Assembly (NCBI GenBank): GCA_039924845.1
Contig: JBDTAC010000005.1
Coordinates: forward strand, 1 to 38,716
From: Bacteroidia bacterium
GTDB taxonomy: Bacteria; Bacteroidota; Bacteroidia; DATLTG01
Direction: 5' to 3'
Length of the DNA stretch: 38,716 nucleotides
Shown here: piece by piece, positions 25,975-35,154 of the stretch
How the letters are laid out: each line of letters starts with the position of its first letter
How positions within the stretch are numbered: the first letter of the stretch is position 1
The notes under the pieces: model-generated
The model's input: only the letters and a program-made list of their open reading frames with translations
Told to the model about the DNA's origin: nothing
Databases searched by the model: none
Translations under genes and position numbers: made by a program

Positions 25975-28900
25975 TCAGTTTGACTGAATGTTGTTGAAGT
26001 ACTCATTGACTTTGGTTTTATAAAAAGGGGTTAATGATGGAGGAACGGTTTTTAATAATTCTTGTTCTTGTATTTTTTGTGTATTGAATTGTAAAAATCC
26101 TATTGGCGGATTGGCGAAAAGTTGTTGTTTCGCCGTAATCGCATCACGCTTATTGTCCCATTTCTGCTCCTTTTCCGCCTTTTCAGATTCCAACATGCGC
26201 GTTAAAATAGCTTGCTGGCGTTTAACCGTTTCTTCGCTCAACATTTTATTTACTAAATCGGTTTCTGTTTTGTTCATTTCCTTTTCCATCTCGCTCATTT
26301 GCCCGGCTTGTTTTCCTGTCGGATCCATTTCACTTTCTCCTTGTTGCATTGCTTCTCGAATGGCAGCCTGTTGCGCAGCCAACTTTACCAATTGTTCGCT
26401 GAAACCTGACTGCCCGTTCTTTCCGCCTTTCCCACTTTTCCCGTCTTTTTTTCCACCTTTTTTCATCGCTTGTTGTAAAGCTTGAATTTGCTCGTTTAAT
26501 TGCTGCTGCATGGAACGCATTTGCGCCATGGAAGGTTTTGGGCTTTTTCCTCCAGGTTTCGAGCAACTTCCCTCTCCTTGCATTTGATTTTTTTTCTGAT
26601 CTTTTTGCATTTGTTGCAAAGATTCGTCCAATAAAAGTGCTAAATTATTGATGGATGTCATTGAATATTGTTGTCTTTCTGCCGCTGCAAATGTTTCTCT
26701 TTTCGCCATCGCATCAATGGATTTAGTCATATTCATATTGATGCTCGCAATTTCTCGATTCACAATTCCGTTGATTTGCGGCGCGCGTTTGCTTAACGCG
26801 AAAAGGCTGTCTTCAATGGTTTTGGTATTGTCTTGTAAATTTTTTTGGTCTTCCGCAATTTTCATATACTGAGGATTATCCGTACTCGTTTTTCCGATTT
26901 TATTCATCAATGCCTCTTGATCAAAAGAAAGCTGAATCAAATTATCAAGTATAGCACGCAAAGCAGCAATGTCTTCTGTTTGTGCTTGCTGTTGCATTTG
27001 TAATTGCATTTGCGCCATTTGCTGCGAAAGTTGATTCATTTGTTTAGAAGCATTCTGCTGCGATTCCGACGCTTTACTGTTTTTATTATTCTGCAATTGC
27101 TCGCTGCTTTTACTCATTTGATCTTTTATATCCTGCTGCTGCTTTTCGGTATTTGGCAAAGTATTCGGATTTTCCAACTCACTATTCTTTTTTGCCAAAT
27201 CCTGCATGTCTTTTTTGAAATCATCAAATTGTTGATTCAATTTCTTTTGTTGGTCTTTTACGGCTTGATTATCCGATTTGTTACTTTTTTCTTTCGTTTT
27301 GTCCGCTAAGCCTTGCTGTTTCTGAGATAAATCTTTTAATTTGTCGATGGCATCACTTAATTTTTGCTGTACTTCCATCTGCTTAAACAATTCCAACGTG
27401 CGCTCCAATTCCTTTTGCAAATCTTTATTATTCATGCTCATTTTTTGAAGTTCTTGCTGCACTTTATCTTTGTCCATTTCATTCAATAATTTTTGCAATT
27501 CTGCCAATTTCTTTTTCATTTCTTCCGGCATCACTTGTTCGAAAAGTTTTTGCAATTGCTGTTGTTCATCGGCAATTTTTTGATCTTCCTTTTTAAATTC
27601 AGATTGTTGCTGATCTTTTTGTGCGTTTTGTTTTTGCAAATCATCTACCTTTTTTTGCAACTCTTGTTGATGATTTAATAAATCCTGAATTTTCTTTTTT
27701 TCTTGCCAATCCAAATTTTTCTTCTGAAAAATATCTTCGCTCGTATTGCTTAATTGTTGTTGCATTTGCTGCGCTTCGTTGATCGCTTGCTGCATATTAT
27801 TTTTGATATTCGTATTGTTTTTTTCGGTGTTCTGCGCAATTTCTTCCAGCGTTGGCGCTTTAAAAATCATTTTTTCAGAACGCGTAGATTTTGCTCCATT
27901 TACTTCATCATTATCCCACACTTCGAAATAATATTCCAATTGATCACCCGGCTGAATATTCAACGAATCCATTTCCCAGAAATAATAAAAACGATCCTGC
28001 GTCAACGTTTTATTTACAGGAATAGAAACGATTTGCAAATTGTTTTTTTTACCGTTTGCGGATGAATCATTCGCTAAAAAGCGATAATTAAACGTGAGTT
28101 TCGTGAATCCATAATCGTCGCGAATAGCACCGTTAAAAAAATATTTTTTCGAGTCCATCGAATCCGTTTTTTCTTGCACCTGAATCGTTGGATACAAATC
28201 CGGAATCACGTTAATGGAATAACCGATAGAATCTTTGTTTTTCATAAATTCGTTCGACGTGCGAATGGAATAATTTTTACTGCTCATCAAACGCGTGCCG
28301 TACACAAATTGATTTTCATTGCACTGTTTCACGATTACCGACGAATCTCCGAAATGCAAAACAAGTGCATTTGTATTTTTCGTATTAAATTTCCAACTGA
28401 TTTTTGTGCCTTGCGGAACCACTAAATCGCCAGTATTTTTTAAAACTTCATCCTTTTTTCCAGTGTATTTTGGATAATTTAAACTGATTTCAAAATCGAG
28501 CAAAACCGGATTTGGCAATACTTTCAAATGATATTCTTGCGATTGAAAACCATCTGCACTTAACTGAAACGTGATGGAACTTTGTACACTTTTGAAAATA
28601 TAATTAAACAAAACAGTATTTTCTTTTGTCAATTTATATTGATTTTCGCCAATGTTGATGAACACATCTTGCGGAACATTATTTCCCGTTAATTTTACAT
28701 TTAGCTGAAAGTCTTGCTGCTGAATGGCTGTAAGCGAATTGTTATTAATCACAAATTGAAAAGGAGCTTGTTTCGCGAAAAAAGTTTGATGTTCCACCAT
28801 TCGCCAAGTGCCTTGCTTAATCACTGCTGGCGCGGAAAAGAGTAAAATTAAAAAAATCAAAAGCGGAAAAGCAGCATACGTAATGTATTTTTTATTTTCG

Positions 28901-29352
28901 CCAAAATCAACAGCAGCCGAAAACGGAATAGGACGCAACAAATTTATTTTTTGTTCGATGCTCGCTTCTACCAAAATAGTATTGGCAACAAGGCTTTGCT
29001 GCTGCAATTGCAGCACGTTTAGCAATTTATCTTTTACTTCGCCAAAATGATTTCCAATAATAATAGCAGCTTGTTCGTACGAAATAATTTTTCCGAGTTT
29101 GTATAATTTCAGCACAGGAATACTTACCCAACGAACCAAAATATAAACGTTGGCAAAGATAAAAGTGTAAAATAAAATGCTGCGAATAAGCACATCGAAA
29201 TGCGCAAAATATTCCAAAATAACAACCGCCAGATAAAAAATAAATCCGATGGCAACACTATATAAAACGCCGCGTATCAGCTGATTCTTATAGTATTTCC
29301 GGATAAATTCATCCAGCTTTTCAATCAATAATTGATAATTGTTTTTTTGCAT
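25975..29352 (-). CDS. DUF4175 family membrane protein with long coiled coil
   Basis: This 1125-residue protein has two N-terminal membrane helices (about 24-46 and 55-75) and a third near 160 (AAFPLLIFLILLFSAP). A beta-rich extracytoplasmic region follows (about 190-510). From about 530 to 1090 the sequence is Gln/Lys/Glu-rich coiled coil, including QMAQMQLQMQQQAQ and a Gly/Lys-rich stretch KKGGKKDGKSGKGGKNG. The domain is common in Bacteroidota, often next to RsbW- and ybeY-type genes. Its function is unknown to me. The bulk appears to lie outside the cytoplasm, with a coiled coil suited to forming a long stalk. Confidence 0.85.
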   Translation of the reverse strand: MQKNNYQLLIEKLDEFIRKYYKNQLIRGVLYSVAIGFIFYLAVVILEYFAHFDVLIRSILFYTFIFANVYILVRWVSIPVLKLYKLGKIISYEQAAIIIGNHFGEVKDKLLNVLQLQQQSLVANTILVEASIEQKINLLRPIPFSAAVDFGENKKYITYAAFPLLIFLILLFSAPAVIKQGTWRMVEHQTFFAKQAPFQFVINNNSLTAIQQQDFQLNVKLTGNNVPQDVFINIGENQYKLTKENTVLFNYIFKSVQSSITFQLSADGFQSQEYHLKVLPNPVLLDFEISLNYPKYTGKKDEVLKNTGDLVVPQGTKISWKFNTKNTNALVLHFGDSSVIVKQCNENQFVYGTRLMSSKNYSIRTSNEFMKNKDSIGYSINVIPDLYPTIQVQEKTDSMDSKKYFFNGAIRDDYGFTKLTFNYRFLANDSSANGKKNNLQIVSIPVNKTLTQDRFYYFWEMDSLNIQPGDQLEYYFEVWDNDEVNGAKSTRSEKMIFKAPTLEEIAQNTEKNNTNIKNNMQQAINEAQQMQQQLSNTSEDIFQKKNLDWQEKKKIQDLLNHQQELQKKVDDLQKQNAQKDQQQSEFKKEDQKIADEQQQLQKLFEQVMPEEMKKKLAELQKLLNEMDKDKVQQELQKMSMNNKDLQKELERTLELFKQMEVQQKLSDAIDKLKDLSQKQQGLADKTKEKSNKSDNQAVKDQQKKLNQQFDDFKKDMQDLAKKNSELENPNTLPNTEKQQQDIKDQMSKSSEQLQNNKNSKASESQQNASKQMNQLSQQMAQMQLQMQQQAQTEDIAALRAILDNLIQLSFDQEALMNKIGKTSTDNPQYMKIAEDQKNLQDNTKTIEDSLFALSKRAPQINGIVNREIASINMNMTKSIDAMAKRETFAAAERQQYSMTSINNLALLLDESLQQMQKDQKKNQMQGEGSCSKPGGKSPKPSMAQMRSMQQQLNEQIQALQQAMKKGGKKDGKSGKGGKNGQSGFSEQLVKLAAQQAAIREAMQQGESEMDPTGKQAGQMSEMEKEMNKTETDLVNKMLSEETVKRQQAILTRMLESEKAEKEQKWDNKRDAITAKQQLFANPPIGFLQFNTQKIQEQELLKTVPPSLTPFYKTKVNEYFNNIQSN

Positions 29353-29380
29353 CGTAAAAATCGCAATCGTTCTTTTGCTG

Positions 29381-29402
29381 CGCGAAAAATTATTTTTCCG
29401 CC
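29381..29402 (-). repeat. AT-rich element upstream of the DUF4175 gene
   Basis: On the minus strand CGG-A5-TAA-T5-CGCG is a degenerate copy lying in the leader between the promoter and the ATG. Confidence 0.5.
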
Positions 29403-29415
29403 GCTACTAAACGAG

Positions 29416-29423
29416 CAAAGTTA
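29416..29423 (-). promoter_or_regulatory. Bacteroidota -7 element of the DUF4175-RsbW-ybeY operon
   Basis: TAACTTTG on the minus strand fits TAnnTTTG and lies 63 bp from the ATG. T-rich sequence is upstream but no clear -33 element. Confidence 0.5.
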
Positions 29424-29472
29424 CAAAAAGTAAAAGGAGAAATCGCACTGAAAAAAATCGTGTTAAAAATAG

Positions 29473-29494
29473 GTTCGAAAAATTATTTTTTTGA
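29473..29494 (-). repeat. AT-rich element containing the YwqK-like gene stop
   Basis: The minus-strand TTC-A7-TAA-T5-CGAA encodes the last residues S-K-K and the stop codon of the gene. Confidence 0.6.
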
Positions 29495-30289
29495 ATGCCC
29501 TTTTTCTACGCCATTTTTATATTTAATTTTTGAAAGTATTTTTCCGTTAATGTCATATTCCATCCAAATGCCATCTTTTTTTCCGTCTTTATACGTGCCT
29601 GTAATTTTCACTTGTTTGCCATCAAAATATTCGGTGTAAGGACCATCCAGCGTATTATTTTTGTAAATACTTTTTGTTTGAACATTTCCATTGCTATCAA
29701 AATAACTGAGCGCTCCGCCTTCAATTTTTCCATCCACATACGTGAATTGTGTATTTATTTTTCCATCTTCATAATACCATTTCGAAACGCCATCACGCAC
29801 ATTCATTTTGTAATTTCCATCTTCTTGCATTTGTCCGTTATCGTAATAAACATGGTTAAATCCATTGTATTTTCCCATCGAAAATTTAGATTCTGTTTTA
29901 GTTCTTCCGCCCGGAAAATACGTTTTCAAATAACCATCAATCGTATCATTTACAAAATGTTCTTCCGATAAAAAATAACCGTTATTATCAATTTCTATCG
30001 CAATTCCATTGCGCATTCCGTTTTTATATGTCGATAAAAAATGAATAATTCCGTTGGGATGATAATCCATCCACGAACCATCTTTTTTTCCATCCACATA
30101 ATTTCCATACCAATTTGTTTCGCCTACTTTTTCGCACCACAAACCTTGTTTCAAGCCTCGCCCATCTACTTTATTGGAATCGCTTTGCGCAGAAAAAAAA
30201 GTTTTCGCGGAAGCAGAAAAGGCGAAAAAAGAAAACAGAAAAAGAGTCGCCAAAAAATTATTTTTTCGAAGTGTTATTTTTGATGTCAT
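29483..30289 (-). CDS. YwqK/MORN-repeat-like secreted protein
   Basis: The 268-residue product has a hydrophobic N-terminal segment (FLATLFLFSFFAFSASA) that fits a signal peptide. At least eight repeats of the MORN/YwqK type follow, such as NYVDGKKDGSWMDYHPNG, TYKNGMRNGIAIE and TYKDGKKDGIWMEYDINGK. Databases often name such proteins antitoxin YwqK, but nothing here shows a toxin partner. The repeats form a beta sheet that may bind membranes or proteins. The first codons run through an in-frame copy of the AT-rich element (RKNNFLA, 30250-30271). The last three residues plus stop use another copy. Confidence 0.82.
   Translation of the reverse strand: MTSKITLRKNNFLATLFLFSFFAFSASAKTFFSAQSDSNKVDGRGLKQGLWCEKVGETNWYGNYVDGKKDGSWMDYHPNGIIHFLSTYKNGMRNGIAIEIDNNGYFLSEEHFVNDTIDGYLKTYFPGGRTKTESKFSMGKYNGFNHVYYDNGQMQEDGNYKMNVRDGVSKWYYEDGKINTQFTYVDGKIEGGALSYFDSNGNVQTKSIYKNNTLDGPYTEYFDGKQVKITGTYKDGKKDGIWMEYDINGKILSKIKYKNGVEKGHSKK
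30250..30271 (-). repeat. AT-rich element inside the YwqK-like gene's signal region
   Basis: On the minus strand TTCG-A6-TAA-T6-GG is in frame and encodes RKNNFLA. Confidence 0.5.
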
Positions 30290-30410
30290 TTTATAGGAGG
30301 ATTAATTTTACTGCAAAAGTGCAGGATTTGAATTGGAAATACAAATCAACATCACAAAGACGATTGTTAATTTTTGTTAAAGCATTTTTACCGAATTGAA
30401 AAAATAGGGC

Positions 30411-30430
30411 GCGAAAAATAAATTTTTCGA
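30411..30430 (+). repeat. Degenerate AT-rich element upstream of nuoA
   Basis: GCG-A5-TAAAT5-CGA lies just upstream of the nuo promoter element. Confidence 0.45.
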
Positions 30431-30441
30431 AAATTATTGTC

Positions 30442-30449
30442 TAAATTTG
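30442..30449 (+). promoter_or_regulatory. Promoter -7 element of the nuo operon
   Basis: TAAATTTG fits TAnnTTTG and lies 30 bp before the nuoA ATG at 30479. Confidence 0.6.
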
Positions 30450-30478
30450 TCGCACTAAATAGTATTTATCTCTTTTTT

Positions 30479-30847
30479 ATGCCTCAAAGTTCCGCGATTG
30501 ATTATATTCCAATTGGATTGATGCTGCTTGTAGCCTCTGGTTTTGTAGTTCTGGTTATGTTTTTCACGCATCGTTTAGGACCAAAACGCAAATCAAAAAT
30601 AAAGTTAGACACGTTTGAATGTGGCATCGAATCACAAGGAAATGCGCGTGTTCCCTTTTCCATAAAATATTTTTTAATTGCTATTTTATTTGTTTTATTT
30701 GATGTAGAAGTTATTTTTATGTATCCCTGGGCTGTTAATTTTAAAGTTTTACGCATGACAGGATTTTTCGAAATGCTTGGTTTTATGGCATTTTTCGCCA
30801 TTGGCTTTGCTTACATCATCAAAAAAGGCGCATTGAAGTGGGAATAA
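30479..30847 (+). CDS. nuoA: NADH-quinone oxidoreductase subunit A
   Basis: This 122-residue membrane subunit of complex I has three hydrophobic segments (IPIGLMLLVASGFVVLVMFF, YFLIAILFVLFDVEVIFMY and MLGFMAFFAIGFAYII). The conserved loop FECGIESQGNARVPFSIKYF and the DVE motif are intact. The ATG at 30479 is chosen over TTG 30437, which lies before the promoter element. It opens the nuoABCDEF run. Confidence 0.95.
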   Translation: MPQSSAIDYIPIGLMLLVASGFVVLVMFFTHRLGPKRKSKIKLDTFECGIESQGNARVPFSIKYFLIAILFVLFDVEVIFMYPWAVNFKVLRMTGFFEMLGFMAFFAIGFAYIIKKGALKWE

Positions 30848-30866
30848 AAAATCAGAAATTAAACGT

Positions 30867-30890
30867 TTAGAAAAATATTTTTTTACAAAG
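30867..30890 (+). repeat. AT-rich element between nuoA and nuoB
   Basis: TTAG-A5-TAT7-ACAAAG is a degenerate copy inside the operon. Confidence 0.5.
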
Positions 30891-30901
30891 GATTTTTGAA
30901 G

Positions 30902-31462
30902 ATGAGCACGGCAACAGTAAAAACAAATGTAGAGATTACCAAAGCGCCTCCTGGTATTGAAGGTCCTGGATTTTTTGCTACAAGCATTGATAAAGTAGTA
31001 GGAATGGCACGTAAAAATTCTATTTGGCCACTTCCTTTTGCTACTTCTTGTTGCGGAATCGAATTTATGGCAACGATGGGTGCACATTACGATTTAGGTC
31101 GTTTTGGTGCAGAACGTTTAAGCTTTTCTCCTCGTCAAGCGGATTTATTAATGGTGATGGGAACCATCGCTAAAAAAATGGGCCCCGTTTTACGTCAGGT
31201 TTACGAACAAATGGCAGAACCACGTTGGGTATTATCCATGGGCGCTTGCGCTTCCAGCGGAGGAATTTTTGATACCTACAGCGTTTTACAAGGAATTGAT
31301 CGGATTATTCCCGTGGATGTTTACATTCCGGGTTGCCCGCCGAATCCGGAGCAAGTATTGGATGGAATTTTAAAAATTCAAGAATTGATTCAAAACGAAT
31401 CCATTCGCAGACGAGATACTGATGAATACAAGGCTTTACTCGCTAAATACAATATAGAATAA
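30902..31462 (+). CDS. nuoB: NADH-quinone oxidoreductase subunit B
   Basis: This 186-residue peripheral subunit carries the N2 4Fe-4S cluster that passes electrons to quinone. The ligands are visible as SCCGIEFMAT (tandem Cys near 50), GACASSGG and PGCPPNPEQ. The start ATG at 30902 is preferred over the in-frame TTG at 30896. An AT-rich element separates it from nuoA. nuoC follows after 6 bp. Confidence 0.96.
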   Translation: MSTATVKTNVEITKAPPGIEGPGFFATSIDKVVGMARKNSIWPLPFATSCCGIEFMATMGAHYDLGRFGAERLSFSPRQADLLMVMGTIAKKMGPVLRQVYEQMAEPRWVLSMGACASSGGIFDTYSVLQGIDRIIPVDVYIPGCPPNPEQVLDGILKIQELIQNESIRRRDTDEYKALLAKYNIE

Positions 31463-31468
31463 TTAGGA

Positions 31469-31978
31469 ATGGAAAAAACGGAATTACTCACTCTCGTAAA
31501 TCAGCAACTGAACGAAAAATTTAAGGAAGAAATTGTTTCTGCCGAAATGGCAAGAGATTTTCCTGTTTTTACTGTAAAGAAAGAGAAAATTGAAGAGATT
31601 ATACGCTTCCTCTATGAAAGTCCCGAATTACAATTTACTTTTCTCACCGATATTTGCGGAATTCATTTCCCGAACAATAAATCACAAGAATTAGGCGTGG
31701 TGTATCATTTGCACAACATGCAAAAAAATTATCGTATTCGATTAAAATTATTCACCAGTCTTTCTGATCCTTCTGTTCCAACTTTAACAAAATTATTTTC
31801 TGCTGCGAATTGGATGGAACGCGAGACATACGATTTTTATGGAATCACTTTTAAAGAACATCCTGATTTACGCAGAATTTTGAATGTGGATGAAATGATA
31901 GATTTTCCTTTGCGGAAAGAGTTTCCGTTGGAAGATCAGACACGAGAAGATAAAAACAATGCCATGTTTGGCAGGTAA
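31469..31978 (+). CDS. nuoC: NADH-quinone oxidoreductase subunit C
   Basis: The 169-residue peripheral-arm subunit shows the 30-kDa family signature: FLTDICGIHFPN, ERETYDFYGITFKEHPDLRR and FPLRKEFPLED. It is separate from nuoD, not fused. It sits 6 bp after nuoB and 11 bp before nuoD. Confidence 0.95.
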   Translation: MEKTELLTLVNQQLNEKFKEEIVSAEMARDFPVFTVKKEKIEEIIRFLYESPELQFTFLTDICGIHFPNNKSQELGVVYHLHNMQKNYRIRLKLFTSLSDPSVPTLTKLFSAANWMERETYDFYGITFKEHPDLRRILNVDEMIDFPLRKEFPLEDQTREDKNNAMFGR

Positions 31979-31989
31979 AAAATACTTTT

Positions 31990-33186
31990 ATGAATAAGCT
32001 GGCAGAAATTATCACAGAAGAAAAGGAATATTCAACCTTAAATTTAGGTCCTACACACCCTGCTACGCACGGAATTTTTCAAAACGTGCTGACGATGGAT
32101 GGAGAAGTAATTGTGGATGCAAAATCTACTATCGGCTACATCCATAGAGCATTTGAGAAAATAGCAGAACGCCGACCTTTTTATCAAATTACTACGCTTA
32201 CGGATCGTTTGAATTATTGCTCCAGCCCCATCAATAATATGGGTTGGCACATGACGGTGGAGAAATTATTAGGTGTGGAGATTCCGAAAAGAGCCGAGTA
32301 TATGCGCGTTATTATTATGGAACTTTCGCGCATTGCAGATCACATTGTGTGCGATACGGTAATTGCGGTGGATACCGGTGCTATGACCGGCTTTTTATAT
32401 TTATTCCAATGCAGAGAATGGATTTATGAAATTTTTGAAGAAATATGTGGTGCTCGCTTAACTACTAACATCGGTCGTATTGGCGGCATAGAGCGCGATT
32501 TTTCTAAAAAGGCTTGGGATAAAATAAATATCTTTTTAAAAGATTTCCCTGCAAAATTAAAAGAGTTTGAAGTGTTGGTAATGCGCAACCGAATTTTTAT
32601 GGATCGGACTATTGGCGTTGGCGGAATTTCTGCAGAAAGAGCGTTGAATTATGGTTTTACAGGTCCAAATTTACGTGCAGCAGGCGTTGATTACGATGTG
32701 CGTGTGATGAATCCATATTGCTCTTACGAAGATTTTGAGTTTACGATTCCTTTAGGCACAAATGGAGATACGTATGATCGTTTTATGGTGCGTTTAGAAG
32801 AAATGTGGCAGAGTTTGAGCATCATTCAACAAGCTCTTAAAAAAATGCCCGAAGGACCTTTTCACGCAAACGTTCCTGATTTTTATTTGCCCCCGAAAGA
32901 ACAAGTGTATAATAATATGGAAGCGCTGATTTATCACTTTAAAATTGTGATGGGCGAAACAGAAATTCCAGTTGGAGAAGTGTATCATTGTGTGGAAGGC
33001 GGTAACGGGGAATTGGGATTTTATTTGGTAAGTGATGGCGGGAGAACGCCGTACCGCTTGCATTTCCGCAGACCGTGTTTTATTTATTACCAAGCCTATC
33101 CGGAAATGATAAAAGGACAAATGCTTTCGGATGCTATTTTAACGATGAGCAGTATGAATGTAATTGCGGGCGAATTAGACGCCTGA
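31990..33186 (+). CDS. nuoD: NADH-quinone oxidoreductase subunit D
   Basis: This 398-residue 49-kDa-type subunit helps form the quinone site. It has LNLGPTHPATHGIF (family start), the helix STIGYIHRAFEKIAE, ISAERALNYGFTGPNLRA and the C-terminal GELGFYLVSDGGRTPYRLHFRRP. Its TGA stop lies in an AT-rich element (33183-33204). nuoE follows after 46 bp. Confidence 0.96.
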   Translation: MNKLAEIITEEKEYSTLNLGPTHPATHGIFQNVLTMDGEVIVDAKSTIGYIHRAFEKIAERRPFYQITTLTDRLNYCSSPINNMGWHMTVEKLLGVEIPKRAEYMRVIIMELSRIADHIVCDTVIAVDTGAMTGFLYLFQCREWIYEIFEEICGARLTTNIGRIGGIERDFSKKAWDKINIFLKDFPAKLKEFEVLVMRNRIFMDRTIGVGGISAERALNYGFTGPNLRAAGVDYDVRVMNPYCSYEDFEFTIPLGTNGDTYDRFMVRLEEMWQSLSIIQQALKKMPEGPFHANVPDFYLPPKEQVYNNMEALIYHFKIVMGETEIPVGEVYHCVEGGNGELGFYLVSDGGRTPYRLHFRRPCFIYYQAYPEMIKGQMLSDAILTMSSMNVIAGELDA

Positions 33187-33204
33187 AAAAATATTTTTTT
33201 GAAG
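33183..33204 (-). repeat. AT-rich element holding the nuoD stop, inside the nuo operon
   Basis: CCTGA-A5-TAT7-GAAGAGC is a reverse-orientation variant located between nuoD and nuoE. Confidence 0.55.
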
Positions 33205-33232
33205 AGCTAAAAAACAAATTTAATTTAATTCC

Positions 33233-33787
33233 GTGAGCACTCATAAACAACCTAAATTTAGCGACGATGCATTGGCTCTATGCCATAAAATCATGCAACG
33301 TTATCCGGAAGGAAAACAAAAATCAGCTTTATTACCCATTTTACATCTCGCGCAAGCGGAATTTGACGGATGGCTAAGTCCGGAAACGATGGATTACGTG
33401 GCATCTATCTTACATATTTTACCAGTAGAAGTGTATGAAGTAGCTACATTCTATTCGATGTACAATTTAAAACCCGTTGGTAAATGCGTGATTGAAGTGT
33501 GTCGAACAGGTCCTTGTTGGTTAATGGGTGCAGAAGATATCGTTAGACACATCGAAAAAAAATTACAAGTAAAAGTAGGTGAAACCACGAAAGACGGCAT
33601 GTTTACCTTGAAAACAGTTGAATGTTTGGCTTCGTGCGGAACAGCTCCCATAATGCAGATAGGGGAAAAATACCACGAGAATTTAACGTGCGAAAGTGTG
33701 GATACTATTTTAAACGATTACAAAAATAATACGAAAGAAAGTATTTCGCATTGGGCGAAAGAAAAAATAAAAGCTCACAATCAATAA
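33233..33787 (+). CDS. nuoE: NADH-quinone oxidoreductase subunit E
   Basis: This 184-residue thioredoxin-like subunit binds the N1a 2Fe-2S cluster. Ligand pairs fit CRTGPC and CLASC, in the 24-kDa family pattern GKCVIEVCRTGPCWLMGAEDI and TVECLASCGTAPIMQIG. The start is GTG at 33233, since no suitable ATG lies nearby. nuoF starts 3 bp after the stop. Confidence 0.94.
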   Translation: MSTHKQPKFSDDALALCHKIMQRYPEGKQKSALLPILHLAQAEFDGWLSPETMDYVASILHILPVEVYEVATFYSMYNLKPVGKCVIEVCRTGPCWLMGAEDIVRHIEKKLQVKVGETTKDGMFTLKTVECLASCGTAPIMQIGEKYHENLTCESVDTILNDYKNNTKESISHWAKEKIKAHNQ

Positions 33788-33790
33788 GCT

Positions 33791-35134
33791 ATGGGCAGAC
33801 AACTATTATTAGAACACCTCAACGTTCCGAATATTGACACATTTGAAGTATATCGCCAAAAGGGAGGATATGCTGCTGTGGAAAAGGCTTTGAAGACGAT
33901 GAATCCGGATGCAGTAGTAGACGAAGTGAAAAAATCGGGATTACGCGGACGAGGTGGAGCAGGATTTCCGACAGGAATGAAATGGAGTTTCATTGATAAA
34001 AAATCGGGCAATCCGCGTTATTTGGTTTGCAATGCCGATGAAAGCGAGCCCGGAACTTTTAAAGATCGCTTTTTAATGCAACACATTCCGCACTCATTAA
34101 TAGAAGGAATGATTGTTTCCAGCTTTGCGTTGGGCGCGAATACTGCGTATATCTACATTCGCGGAGAGATGATGCATCAATATCATATTCTTGAAAAAGC
34201 AATTGATGAAGCTTATGCAGCAGGTTTTCTCGGAAAAAATATTTTAGGAACCGATTATTCTCTTGATTTATATGTGCATCCCGGAGCTGGAGCGTATATC
34301 TGCGGAGAAGAAACGGCTTTAATCGAATCATTGGAAGGCAAAAGAGGAAATCCTCGAATGAAACCGCCTTTTCCTGCTATATCAGGTTTATGGGCGTGCC
34401 CAACGGTTGTAAATAACGTGGAAACCATTGCTGCTGTTCCGCACATCATCAACATGACGGGCGAGGAATATGCGAAAATCGGAATTGGAAAAAGTACTGG
34501 AACAAAATTAATTTCTGCTTGCGGACATATTAATAAACCGGGTGTTTACGAAATAGAATTAGGTTTACCGGTAGAAGAATTTATTTATTCTGACACGTAT
34601 TGCGGAGGTATTCGCAATGGTAAAAAATTAAAAGCAGTTGTTGCCGGAGGTTCTTCCGTACCTGTACTTCCTGGTGATAAATTATTAAAAACGCCTACCG
34701 GAGAACCCCGCTTGATGAGTTATGAATCCTTGAGTGAAGGAGGATTTCAAGCTGGAACAATGCTGGGTTCAGGTGGTTTTATTGTCATGGACGAAAGTAC
34801 CAGCGTGGTAAAAAACCTGTATACTTTTGCGCGTTTTTATCATCACGAAAGTTGCGGACAATGCAGTCCTTGCCGCGAAGGAACTGGTTGGATGGAAAAA
34901 ATACTTCATAGAATATTAGACGGACACGGCACCATTGAAGACATTGATTTATTGTGGGACGTACAAAGCAAAATAGATGGGCGTACAATTTGTCCTTTGG
35001 GAGATGCATCTGCTTGGCCCGTTGCCAGTGCCATTCGACATTTCAGAGCGGATTTTGAAGAATACATTAAACATCCAGAACAAATAAAAGACGTGAAACA
35101 TTATTACCGTCTGAATAATTTGGTGGAAGCTTAA
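33791..35134 (+). CDS. nuoF: NADH-quinone oxidoreductase subunit F
   Basis: This 447-residue subunit binds NADH, FMN and the N3 cluster. Motifs are GLRGRGGAGFPTGMKW (NADH/FMN), ICGEETALIESLEGKRGNPRMKPP and the cluster ligands SCGQCSPCREG with TICPLGDASAWP further on. It ends the nuo run: rsmI begins 20 bp later and nuoG does not follow. The remaining subunits (G-N) must be encoded elsewhere, or the complex may be incomplete. Confidence 0.96.
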   Translation: MGRQLLLEHLNVPNIDTFEVYRQKGGYAAVEKALKTMNPDAVVDEVKKSGLRGRGGAGFPTGMKWSFIDKKSGNPRYLVCNADESEPGTFKDRFLMQHIPHSLIEGMIVSSFALGANTAYIYIRGEMMHQYHILEKAIDEAYAAGFLGKNILGTDYSLDLYVHPGAGAYICGEETALIESLEGKRGNPRMKPPFPAISGLWACPTVVNNVETIAAVPHIINMTGEEYAKIGIGKSTGTKLISACGHINKPGVYEIELGLPVEEFIYSDTYCGGIRNGKKLKAVVAGGSSVPVLPGDKLLKTPTGEPRLMSYESLSEGGFQAGTMLGSGGFIVMDESTSVVKNLYTFARFYHHESCGQCSPCREGTGWMEKILHRILDGHGTIEDIDLLWDVQSKIDGRTICPLGDASAWPVASAIRHFRADFEEYIKHPEQIKDVKHYYRLNNLVEA

Positions 35135-35154
35135 TTTCTGCTTTATACACAATC

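Noticed and set aside
26330-27678. Short frames opposite or within the DUF4175 coiled coil
   Set aside because: The Gln/Lys-rich codons create long open frames on the other strand; no family match.
29483-30289. Toxin-antitoxin module
   Set aside because: The YwqK name is only a database label; no toxin gene is adjacent, and the protein looks secreted.
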